Positions 27,929-35,596 of a stretch of 64,000 nt of DNA are shown in pieces (the first letter of the stretch is position 1; every line of letters starts with the position of its first letter). Below the pieces are notes generated by a model, which was given only the letters and a program-made list of their open reading frames with translations, ran no database searches and was not told the origin of the DNA. Both the position numbers and the translations under genes were made by a program. The stretch covers positions 1,240,001-1,304,000 of the forward strand of contig NZ_SDWJ01000001.1 of assembly GCF_009769755.1 (NCBI RefSeq). Direction: 5' to 3'. This stretch comes from Sphingorhabdus profundilacus (lineage in GTDB: Bacteria; Pseudomonadota; Alphaproteobacteria; Sphingomonadales; Sphingomonadaceae).

Positions 27929-28894
27929 ATGAAGATAGGGTCGCACCTTTCAAAGTTTTTGATCACCGCCATGGCATGTTCCATCGCCGCAGCACCCGTT
28001 GCCGCTGACGTCAAGTCAGGCGTTGATGCATGGAGCCGTGGGGATTATGAAGCAGCCGTCAAAGAATGGCGTGAACCTGCCTTAAAGGGCGATCCCGACG
28101 CCCAGTTTAACATGGGGCAAGCCTATAAAACCGGACGCGGTGTCCAAACCGATCTGAACATTGCCCTGGAATGGTATAAAAAGGCCGCCGCGCAGGGTCA
28201 TTTGAAAGCGACGGACAGTTACGGCCATCTCCTTCATTATCAAGGGAAAGTTGCTGAAGCTTTGCCTATTTTGCAAGCGTCTTCTGACCGGGGCGACCCG
28301 CGCGCGCGCTATTTGCTCGCAACGGAATTGTTCAACGGAACCCATATCGCCAAGGATTGGGTTAGCGCCTATGCGTTAATGTCGCTGGCTTCTTCGGCCG
28401 GAATGACACCCGCATCGGAAAGCCTTGCCCAAATGGACAAATATATTCCGTTGGAACAGCGGCAGGCAGCAAGCGTTCTGGCCGGAAATCTGGAACAGAG
28501 CGCAACCCGCAATGCGGCCCAGCAAGCCGATGCCTTTCCGATCAACACGCAACCACCTGTAAAAACAACCAAGCAGGTTGCCGTGCCGCCTGCGCCTCAA
28601 CCACAACCAAAGCCAAAGCCTGTTCCTGTCAAAGCGGCACCCACCGTCGCAACCAATAGTGCAAGCCCGTGGCGTATTCAGCTCGGTGCCTTTGGCGAAG
28701 AAGCAAATGCGAAGAAACTATGGTCTTCGTTGAAAAGCGGCATGACCGAAATGGCCGCGCTTCAGCCTATCTATAAAAGCGCCGGAAATATAACGCGGTT
28801 GCAAGCCGGTCCTTTTGCCAGCAAATCGGCGGCGGACGCGATGTGCGCCAAGTTAAAAGCCGCTGGCAAGGCATGTCTGGTCGTTCCGGCCTAG
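27929..28894 (+). CDS. Sel1-repeat and SPOR-domain protein, periplasmic
   Basis: The 321-residue protein has a signal peptide (MKIGSHLSKFLITAMACSIAAAPVAAD). Sel1-like repeats follow (about 30-150: GDYEAAVKEWREPALKGDPDAQFNMGQAYKTGRGV, then LEWYKKAAAQGHLKAT), then a Pro/Lys-rich spacer (PQPQPKPKPVP). The C-terminal SPOR domain (about 247-321) has WRIQLGAFGEEANAKKLW and ends ACLVVPA. A GGAGG ribosome-binding site precedes the ATG. It is divergent from parA. With the TPR-SPOR gene this makes two septal-peptidoglycan-binding candidates flanking parA. Confidence 0.75.
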   Translation: MKIGSHLSKFLITAMACSIAAAPVAADVKSGVDAWSRGDYEAAVKEWREPALKGDPDAQFNMGQAYKTGRGVQTDLNIALEWYKKAAAQGHLKATDSYGHLLHYQGKVAEALPILQASSDRGDPRARYLLATELFNGTHIAKDWVSAYALMSLASSAGMTPASESLAQMDKYIPLEQRQAASVLAGNLEQSATRNAAQQADAFPINTQPPVKTTKQVAVPPAPQPQPKPKPVPVKAAPTVATNSASPWRIQLGAFGEEANAKKLWSSLKSGMTEMAALQPIYKSAGNITRLQAGPFASKSAADAMCAKLKAAGKACLVVPA

Positions 28895-28918
28895 GCCGTG
28901 CGTTCGCGGCATAAAGTC

Positions 28919-29446
28919 CTAATCGCAAAGGCGCTCGATTTCGCGTCCTAGCGTTCCGCGTGCAGCCTCATTTCCCGGCTGGACCATGAAATAATGGGTG
29001 CCTGACAGACTCGCTTTGTCCGAACAATAGGCCGTGCATCCATTTTCAACTACCCCGGGAAAGCGCAATTCTGTGCCGTCATAACGCGCGTCAAATGCAC
29101 ATTGCCCCTTGCCGGTAAAAACCAGATGGACATTCTCGCCTTTGACAGAAGCCGTCCCCACCGCTTCACATTTGCTTTCATCGCCAAAAACGGCCAAAAA
29201 TCCGATGTCATATTGTCCCGAGCCATTGGACACCGCACAAAATTTATCCGTGCCCAATTCACTGCGGGTTTCATAACGACCGGCAAATTCCATATCTTTG
29301 GGGTCCGGTAATAGGCCCGCGTCGATCGCCTGCAAATCGAGCGCATTACCGGCACTTGAACCACCCTTGGGGCTGGTAGTTTCGGTTTTGCCGCAGGCGG
29401 ACAGCAGCAGCGCCGCGATAGTTGCGATGACGAGTGGTCTTTTCAA
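28919..29446 (-). CDS. Small lipoprotein, function unknown
   Basis: The 175-residue product begins [20 protein letters not shown], a lipoprotein signal with the lipobox LSAC, so it is probably anchored to a membrane facing the periplasm. The rest has several Cys residues and no domain I recognise. The start is TTG at 29446, which overlaps the hisI stop (TTGA) and so is probably translated by coupling. A longer in-frame start inside hisI would bury the lipoprotein signal. No link to histidine synthesis is evident. Confidence 0.7.
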   Translation of the reverse strand: MKRPLVIATIAALLLSACGKTETTSPKGGSSAGNALDLQAIDAGLLPDPKDMEFAGRYETRSELGTDKFCAVSNGSGQYDIGFLAVFGDESKCEAVGTASVKGENVHLVFTGKGQCAFDARYDGTELRFPGVVENGCTAYCSDKASLSGTHYFMVQPGNEAARGTLGREIERLCD

Positions 29447-29802
29447 ATGCTTTCCAGTTTTCCGTTGACGATCCGCCGGTAGAAACAACTGCGCGCGCCT
29501 GTATGGCAGGTCGGACCTTCGGGTTTTGCGATGATCCATATGGCGTCCTGATCGCAGTCAACCCGCATTTCCACGATATGAAGAAAATGTCCGCTGGTTT
29601 CGCCCTTTTGCCACAATTGCTGACGGCTGCGGGAAAAAAAGACCACCGTCCCGCTTTCCTGACTTTTTGCCAGTGAATCGGCGTTCATATGCCCGACCAT
29701 CAATAAAGTACCGTCGGTTGAATCGGTGACGACCGCCGTCAACAGTCCATCGCCATCAAATTTCGGATCGAGCGCCAAGCCTGTTTCACGTAAGTTGGTC
29801 AT
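29443..29802 (-). CDS. hisI: Phosphoribosyl-AMP cyclohydrolase
   Basis: HisI opens the purine ring of phosphoribosyl-AMP, the third step of histidine synthesis. The 119-residue stand-alone enzyme has [30 protein letters not shown] and the metal-binding VDCDQDA...[11 protein letters not shown]. No fused HisE domain is present, and no other his gene is in the window. It is divergent from purF across about 130 bp. Confidence 0.95.
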   Translation of the reverse strand: MTNLRETGLALDPKFDGDGLLTAVVTDSTDGTLLMVGHMNADSLAKSQESGTVVFFSRSRQQLWQKGETSGHFLHIVEMRVDCDQDAIWIIAKPEGPTCHTGARSCFYRRIVNGKLESI

Positions 29803-29932
29803 GAAAATGCGATTAAACCATGCAAAAAATCTGCGCCAACAATTTCTTTATGACACTATCACGACAAGGGGGAAGACAATCAGGCGAAGCATGCCTATAT
29901 GCAGCCAGCGCAGCGCAGCGGGATTCGATAAA

Positions 29933-31390
29933 ATGCTGACCACCGACCCTTTTGATGACGACAAACTTCGGGAGGAGTGCGGGATTTTCGGCGTCTATGA
30001 CACCGAAGGCGCTTCCGCCATGGTGGCGCTCGGCCTCCATGCCCTTCAGCATCGCGGTCAGGAAGCGGCTGGTATCACCAGCTATGATGACCATGATTTT
30101 CATACCCACCGGGCAATGGGGCATGTTGCCGGAAATTTCGACCGTGAAGAAATTATCGGCGGATTGGTCGGGCGTTGCGCGATCGGTCATGTGCGATATT
30201 CGACGACCGGCGAAACTTCGCTTCGCAATGTGCAGCCGCTATATGCGGACCTTGCAACCGGCGGGTTCGCAATCGCGCATAATGGCAATATTTCCAATGC
30301 GATGGCAGTTCGCAAAGATCTGGTACGCCGTGGTTCGATATTCCAGTCAACGTCCGATACCGAAGTCATCATCCATCTCGTCGCAACATCAGGTTATCGA
30401 ACATTACTCGACCGTTTGATCGACGCGTTGAAACGGGTTGAGGGCGCCTATTCGCTGATCTGCCTCACCACAGAAGGGATGATCGCCTGCCGCGACCCGC
30501 TGGGCATTCGCCCATTGGTTATGGGCAAGCTTGGCGATACGATTATTTTTGCGTCGGAAACCGTTGCGCTGGATATTGTTGGCGCAGAATATATCCGTTC
30601 CGTCGAACCGGGCGAACTGATCGTCGTCCGCAATGGCGAGATTCATTCACACAAACCCTTCATTCCGGTCGCCCAGCGCCCGTGCATATTTGAACATGTC
30701 TATTTTTCCCGCCCGGACTCGATTGTCGAAGGCATCAGCGTTTATTCGGTGCGTAAGGCCATTGGTGCCGAATTGGCGCGCGAAAACGGGATTGATGTCG
30801 ATTATGTCATTCCTGTCCCCGATAGCGGAACACCCGCCGCCATCGGCTATGCCGAAGCGGCAGGCATCCCCTTTGAACTGGGGATCATCCGGTCGCATTA
30901 TGTCGGTCGCACCTTCATTCAGCCCGGCGACGGCGTGCGCCATTTAGGTGTGAAGTTGAAGCATAATGCGAACAAGAATCTTGTCGCGGGCAAGAAAATT
31001 GTCCTCATTGACGATTCGATCGTGCGCGGCACGACGTCGCTGAAAATCGTGCAGATGATGCGCGAAGCAGGCGCCGCAGAGGTGCATATGCGGATCGCCA
31101 GCCCGCCCACGATGAACAGTTGCTTTTACGGCGTCGACACGCCCGAACGGTCCAAATTGCTCGCCAGCCGGATGGATGTCGAAGAAATGCGGAACTTTAT
31201 TCAGGCCGACAGTTTGGCATTTCTGTCGATAGACGGACTGTATCGTGCCTTGGGTGAAGACGCGCGGAACAATGGCAAGCCGCAATATTGCGATGCATGT
31301 TTCACCGGCGATTATCCCACAAGCCTGACCGACCATGAAGAGGCAGAAGCTGGTGACCTCATCATGCTTGGCGAAAGAAAGCTTGCCTGA
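29933..31390 (+). CDS. purF: Amidophosphoribosyltransferase PurF
   Basis: PurF makes phosphoribosylamine from PRPP and glutamine, the first committed step of purine synthesis. I chose the ATG at 29933, which leaves a 15-residue propeptide before the catalytic Cys of CGIFGVYD; in-frame starts further upstream run antisense into hisI. The 485-residue product has an N-terminal glutaminase domain (ALGLHALQHRGQEAAGI, HNGNISNA) and a PRTase domain with the PRPP loop VLIDDSIVRGTTS and RIASPP. It is followed at 3 bp by an SDR gene, so probably co-transcribed. Confidence 0.95.
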   Translation: MLTTDPFDDDKLREECGIFGVYDTEGASAMVALGLHALQHRGQEAAGITSYDDHDFHTHRAMGHVAGNFDREEIIGGLVGRCAIGHVRYSTTGETSLRNVQPLYADLATGGFAIAHNGNISNAMAVRKDLVRRGSIFQSTSDTEVIIHLVATSGYRTLLDRLIDALKRVEGAYSLICLTTEGMIACRDPLGIRPLVMGKLGDTIIFASETVALDIVGAEYIRSVEPGELIVVRNGEIHSHKPFIPVAQRPCIFEHVYFSRPDSIVEGISVYSVRKAIGAELARENGIDVDYVIPVPDSGTPAAIGYAEAAGIPFELGIIRSHYVGRTFIQPGDGVRHLGVKLKHNANKNLVAGKKIVLIDDSIVRGTTSLKIVQMMREAGAAEVHMRIASPPTMNSCFYGVDTPERSKLLASRMDVEEMRNFIQADSLAFLSIDGLYRALGEDARNNGKPQYCDACFTGDYPTSLTDHEEAEAGDLIMLGERKLA

Positions 31391-31393
31391 TTC

Positions 31394-32104
31394 ATGAGCG
31401 GTATTTTTGAAGACAAGGTCGCACTGGTGACCGGTGCCAGCCGGGGGATCGGTGCCGCAACGGCAAAGGCGCTGGCCGCGCAAGGCGCGCATGTGATCAT
31501 CACGGCGCGTACCGCAAAAGATCTGGAAGCCGTTGAGGACGAAATTTTTGAAGCCGGTGGCAGCGCAACCATCGCACCGCTGGATCTAACCGACGGTGAC
31601 AGCATCGCCCGCCTTGCCGCCGCAGTGACCGAGCGTTGGGGCAAGCTTGATCATCTGGTGCTCAATGCCGCGATGCTCGGAACTTTGGCCCCTGTGCCGG
31701 CCATTGACGGGGCGGAATTTGCCCGGCTGTTCACATTGAACGTCACTGCACAGCAGGTATTGATCGCATCTTTTGACGCCTTGCTTCGCAAGAGCGAGGC
31801 GGGACGCCTGATCGCCCTCACCTCGTCCGTAGGCGCAACACCGCGCGCATTTTGGGGCGCTTATGGCGCGTCCAAGGCTGCGCTAGAAACATTGGTACGC
31901 AGCTATGGCGAAGAGGTGAAGAATATCTCCGCCGTCCGCGTGGCTATTATCGACCCCGGCAAAACCCGCACCAAAATGCGTGCCGCCGCCTATCCCGGCG
32001 AGGACCCGTCCACCCTGAAGGAACCGTCGGTCGTTGCACATGCCATAGTGGATATGTTGCAGCATGCGTGTGAAACGGGCACACGCATCGCCGTCGACGG
32101 GTAA
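31394..32104 (+). CDS. Short-chain dehydrogenase/reductase
   Basis: The 236-residue product is a classical SDR. It has the nucleotide-binding TGASRGIGAATAKAL at the N-terminus, LVLNAAMLG in place of NNAG, catalytic Ser in LTSSVGATPRAFWG and the YGASK Tyr-x-x-x-Lys pair (A-YGASKAALE). The substrate cannot be read from sequence. It is directly downstream of purF, in an arrangement that sphingomonads often keep; no functional link is known to me. Confidence 0.88.
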   Translation: MSGIFEDKVALVTGASRGIGAATAKALAAQGAHVIITARTAKDLEAVEDEIFEAGGSATIAPLDLTDGDSIARLAAAVTERWGKLDHLVLNAAMLGTLAPVPAIDGAEFARLFTLNVTAQQVLIASFDALLRKSEAGRLIALTSSVGATPRAFWGAYGASKAALETLVRSYGEEVKNISAVRVAIIDPGKTRTKMRAAAYPGEDPSTLKEPSVVAHAIVDMLQHACETGTRIAVDG

Positions 32105-32110
32105 TTCAAC

Positions 32111-33508
32111 TCAGCCTTTCGTACCCGCAAAAGCCCCCAAGGCCCGCTCACGCGCCTGTTTATGCCCGATCAATTTGCGCGGATAGCCTTTTGGCCGGAC
32201 CCCATGTTCTTCAGGGTCGTGGATATAAGGTTCGCCCAAATCGGATAGCTCAGGCACCCAATGCCGGATATAGTGCGCCGCATCGAATTTTTCGGACTGC
32301 GATAGCGGTGCCATGATGCGGACGAACATATTGCTGTCGACACCGGACCCCGCCGTCCATTGCCAGTTCACGGCGTTCGATCCATAGTCGGCATCGACAA
32401 GTGTGTCCCAAAACCACTTTTCCCCTGCCCGCCAATCAATGAGCAAATGCTTGATCAGAAAAGACGCAGCAATCATCCGCACGCGATTGTGCATCCAGCC
32501 TGTTGCCCACAACTGACGCATCCCTGCGTCGACAATGGGATATCCCGTCTGCCCTTTTGTCCAGGCGGTATAATCGGCCTTTACCGCCGGATCATCAAGG
32601 TCACGCCACGGCATCCGGTCAAAGGCGTCGCGCGCATTCCTGCCGCCATATTCGGGAAACTGGCAGATGACATTTTGGGCATAATCCCGCCACACCAGCT
32701 CTTTCAGAAAAACATCGACCGATCCGCCGGCCGCCATGGTGGCATGCCAGCAACTCGCGGCCGATATTTCGCCAAAATGCAGGTGCGGCGATAAAAAGGA
32801 AGAACCCGCAATAGAAGGCAGATTGCGCTTTTCGTCATAGAATTTCGCCTTGTCGGCAAAGGCTTCCAACCGCGCTTTTGCGCTCTGTTCGCCGGGCGTC
32901 CACAGCTGCTGCATGCCACCCGCCCAATCGGGTTTAACCGGAAGCAATCCCCAATCCGAAAGGGCATCGCTGGTGGGCCAATGGGCAAGCGCGGTCAGTT
33001 TTTCAGGCGCTGGTACAGGCTTGGCCGGGGGCATATGCTGCCACAATGCCCGCATGAACGGCGTGTAAATCTTATACTGCCCGCCGCTGCCTGTGGTGAC
33101 ACTGCCCGGGGGAAGCAGATAATTGCCATCATGGCATTCAAGGTCGCAACCTGCGGGCAACGCCTTTGCCAACGATTTTTCGGCATTTCGCCACCATGGT
33201 TCATAGTGTTTGATAAAATGGATTGCCGAAGCGCCCGTTTCTTTGGCAAGCAGAGATAATATATCATCGGACTTTCCGCGGCGCAAAATCAGGCGCGCGC
33301 CGATTGATTGCAAATCGGCGTCCAGCGATGCGAGACTGTGGTGCAACCACCAGCGCGATGCGCCGCCCATCTTGCGATGCCTGGGTGTTTCGTCGTCGAG
33401 GATATAGACGGGTATGACGGGCGCGCCGCTCGCAACCGCAGCCGCCAACGCCGGTTGATCGGCAAGGCGTAAATCGCGACGAAACCAAAGGATGACGGGC
33501 CGGGTCAT
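32111..33508 (-). CDS. phrB: Deoxyribodipyrimidine photolyase
   Basis: The enzyme uses blue light and FAD to split cyclobutane pyrimidine dimers. The 465-residue protein has the N-terminal Rossmann domain (ILWFRRDLRLADQPAL...VIPVYILDDE). The FAD-binding C-terminal half has SSFLSPHLHFGEIS, FLKELVWRDYAQ, TGYPIVDAGMRQLWATGWMHNRVRM and NAVNWQWTAGSGVD. This fits class I CPD photolyases. It overlaps the upstream YdjM-like gene by four bases (ATGA), so they form one transcript. Confidence 0.93.
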   Translation of the reverse strand: MTRPVILWFRRDLRLADQPALAAAVASGAPVIPVYILDDETPRHRKMGGASRWWLHHSLASLDADLQSIGARLILRRGKSDDILSLLAKETGASAIHFIKHYEPWWRNAEKSLAKALPAGCDLECHDGNYLLPPGSVTTGSGGQYKIYTPFMRALWQHMPPAKPVPAPEKLTALAHWPTSDALSDWGLLPVKPDWAGGMQQLWTPGEQSAKARLEAFADKAKFYDEKRNLPSIAGSSFLSPHLHFGEISAASCWHATMAAGGSVDVFLKELVWRDYAQNVICQFPEYGGRNARDAFDRMPWRDLDDPAVKADYTAWTKGQTGYPIVDAGMRQLWATGWMHNRVRMIAASFLIKHLLIDWRAGEKWFWDTLVDADYGSNAVNWQWTAGSGVDSNMFVRIMAPLSQSEKFDAAHYIRHWVPELSDLGEPYIHDPEEHGVRPKGYPRKLIGHKQARERALGAFAGTKG

Positions 33509-34467
33509 TGTGCAGTGCGGGGCGCGGGTACCTCGACCCTGAAACGGTCTTGCACCATCGGATTGCCAAAACGCTGGTCGGTCAGGATTCGCACCTTGGA
33601 CGATCCACGCTGTTCCTCGCGCAGTATCGGCATGCGTGACCAGAACAGATAGGCCTTGGCGTTTTTGTCCCGGGACATTTCAGCTAGGGCAGACACATCG
33701 GTCATGCGGTGCTGGCCAATTTTGGGATCGAGCATAACAGCATCGGGTGCCGAGAAGGTGCCTTGTCCGTAATGATTTGAATCACGCCACAGCATTTCTC
33801 GTTTCCAGAACTGCACAGGCACCGGATTAGCAACTACCATGGCAGGAACGATACCAAATTGGCTCTGCACAGCTTTGCCAGTCAGTTGCTCCGCCCGACC
33901 GGTGATCAATCCATTGGCGGCGATATATAGGAAAATGGCGAACATGCTCATAAGCGCGGGCATGCGCCAATTCGGCGTTCCGCGCCGTTCCCCCCGAAGC
34001 GACAGCCAAACGCCTGCAACCAAGGCGATCCACAACCAGATATCGATGATAAAAATCGTGTCGCCATAAAACCACTGGCTGGAAAAAGGTTCGAGCAAGC
34101 GGATGCCATAGCTGTTGAACCAGTCGAACAGCGGATGGCTTAGGCACCCGATATAGGCGAGCGCCAACAGCCATTTTGCATGGACGGGCAACCGCTTTTC
34201 CGGACGCGTGCCCCGCATGCTTTGCCAACGGTCAAACCATAGCATGATGCCCCAAAGCAACAGCGGCAGCAGCAACATGGCGACCGGACCATGGGTCAAC
34301 CCGCGCCGAAGTGCCAAATGCTGGTCCCCGCCAAGCAGCACCGCGACCGCGTCGATATCGGGTATATTGGCAGCGATAATGAGGGTCGGCATCGCCAAAC
34401 CGGTTTTGCGCTTCAATCCTGCCTGCCCCAGCAATGCGCCGACCAGGCTATGCGTAAGATTATCCAT
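33505..34467 (-). CDS. YdjM-like membrane-bound metal-dependent hydrolase
   Basis: The 320-residue protein starts MDNLTHSLVGALLGQAG and has several membrane segments (about 60-85, 110-130, 145-165, 185-205). Conserved His/Asp patches are DNLTHS, NIPDIDA, RRGLTHG and SHPLFDWFNSYG, typical of the YdjM/DUF457 family of inner-membrane proteins. The long C-terminal part after about residue 210 is soluble. It overlaps phrB. YdjM of E. coli is an SOS gene, but I see no alphaproteobacterial LexA box in the 60 bp upstream. Confidence 0.8.
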   Translation of the reverse strand: MDNLTHSLVGALLGQAGLKRKTGLAMPTLIIAANIPDIDAVAVLLGGDQHLALRRGLTHGPVAMLLLPLLLWGIMLWFDRWQSMRGTRPEKRLPVHAKWLLALAYIGCLSHPLFDWFNSYGIRLLEPFSSQWFYGDTIFIIDIWLWIALVAGVWLSLRGERRGTPNWRMPALMSMFAIFLYIAANGLITGRAEQLTGKAVQSQFGIVPAMVVANPVPVQFWKREMLWRDSNHYGQGTFSAPDAVMLDPKIGQHRMTDVSALAEMSRDKNAKAYLFWSRMPILREEQRGSSKVRILTDQRFGNPMVQDRFRVEVPAPRTAQ

Positions 34468-34526
34468 AACATTGTGCTGGCGCAGGTATCCACCGATTGC
34501 AATACGGCTTCATGTCGGCACCGGCG

Positions 34527-35561
34527 TCAGACTTCCGGATGCCCGTCTGCCACGGTCCAGGTCTGTCCCTTGGCCAGAAGCTTTCCAAGGTCGGCTGTCT
34601 TGCCAACGCTGGCGGAGGCATTTTGCGCGATGACCGCGTCGTTGAAGGTCGGACGCGGATCGTCATACAGGACGCCCAAGGCCATTGGAAATTCGCCAAA
34701 GGGCATTTCCACCAGCATATGCGCCACCGAACGGTTGGTCACATCATGAACGATGACGCCTGCCGATTGCCAGTCGCCGTCAACCACATCGACAACTTTC
34801 AGGTTCAGGGCCTCTGCGTCGAGCGCGATGCCCTTGGTGCCTTTGGCAAAGATCATCGGCTCGCCATTGTGCAACCACAGTTGATGGTCCTCCGCCCCCT
34901 TGGGCGCGGCAAAATCTTCGAACACATCCTTGTTATACACAATGCAGTTCTGGAAAATTTCGATGAAGGCCGCGCCGCGGTGGGCGTGGGCGGCTTTCAA
35001 CACTTCGGGCAGATTCTTGGAGACGTCAAACCCGCGGGCAACAAATCGCGCGCCAGAGCCCAAGGCAAAAGCGCATGGTGTCGCAGGACGGTCGACGGAA
35101 CCATAAGGCGTCGAGGGGCTTGTGGTCCCGACACGGCTCGTGGGCGAATATTGCCCCTTGGTCAGGCCGTAAATCTCGTTATTGAACAGCATGATCTGGC
35201 AGTCCAGATTGCGGCGCAGCAGGTGCATGGTGTGGTTGCCGCCGATGGACAGGGCATCGCCGTCACCAGTGATAATCCAGACGTCAAGGTCGGGATTGGC
35301 AAGCTTCACGCCCGTCGCTACGGCCGGTGCGCGGCCGTGGATTGTGTGGAATCCATAGGTTTCCATATAATAGGGAAATCGCGACGAACAGCCGATGCCG
35401 CTGATGAAAACGGTATTTTCGGGCGTGCTGCCCAATTCGGGCATCGTGCGCTGCACCGCCTTCAATATGGCATAGTCGCCGCAGCCGGGGCACCAGCGGA
35501 CTTCCTGATCGGTTTCCCAATCCTTGGGGCTTGTCGCTTTGACAGGGGTCATGTCGTTCAT
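34527..35561 (-). CDS. korB: 2-oxoacid:ferredoxin oxidoreductase, beta subunit
   Basis: The beta subunit binds thiamine diphosphate and a 4Fe-4S cluster and decarboxylates a 2-oxoacid, most likely 2-oxoglutarate. The 344-residue product has WCPGCGDY (cluster/TPP region), GIGCSSRFPYY, HTIHGRAPAVATG, and the TPP-binding ITGDGDALSIGGNH with NNEIYGLTKGQYSPTS. It lies 35 bp downstream of the alpha subunit. Confidence 0.92.
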   Translation of the reverse strand: MNDMTPVKATSPKDWETDQEVRWCPGCGDYAILKAVQRTMPELGSTPENTVFISGIGCSSRFPYYMETYGFHTIHGRAPAVATGVKLANPDLDVWIITGDGDALSIGGNHTMHLLRRNLDCQIMLFNNEIYGLTKGQYSPTSRVGTTSPSTPYGSVDRPATPCAFALGSGARFVARGFDVSKNLPEVLKAAHAHRGAAFIEIFQNCIVYNKDVFEDFAAPKGAEDHQLWLHNGEPMIFAKGTKGIALDAEALNLKVVDVVDGDWQSAGVIVHDVTNRSVAHMLVEMPFGEFPMALGVLYDDPRPTFNDAVIAQNASASVGKTADLGKLLAKGQTWTVADGHPEV

Positions 35562-35596
35562 GGGCGTTTCCTTAATGGGGCAGCAACGCGTGCGCG

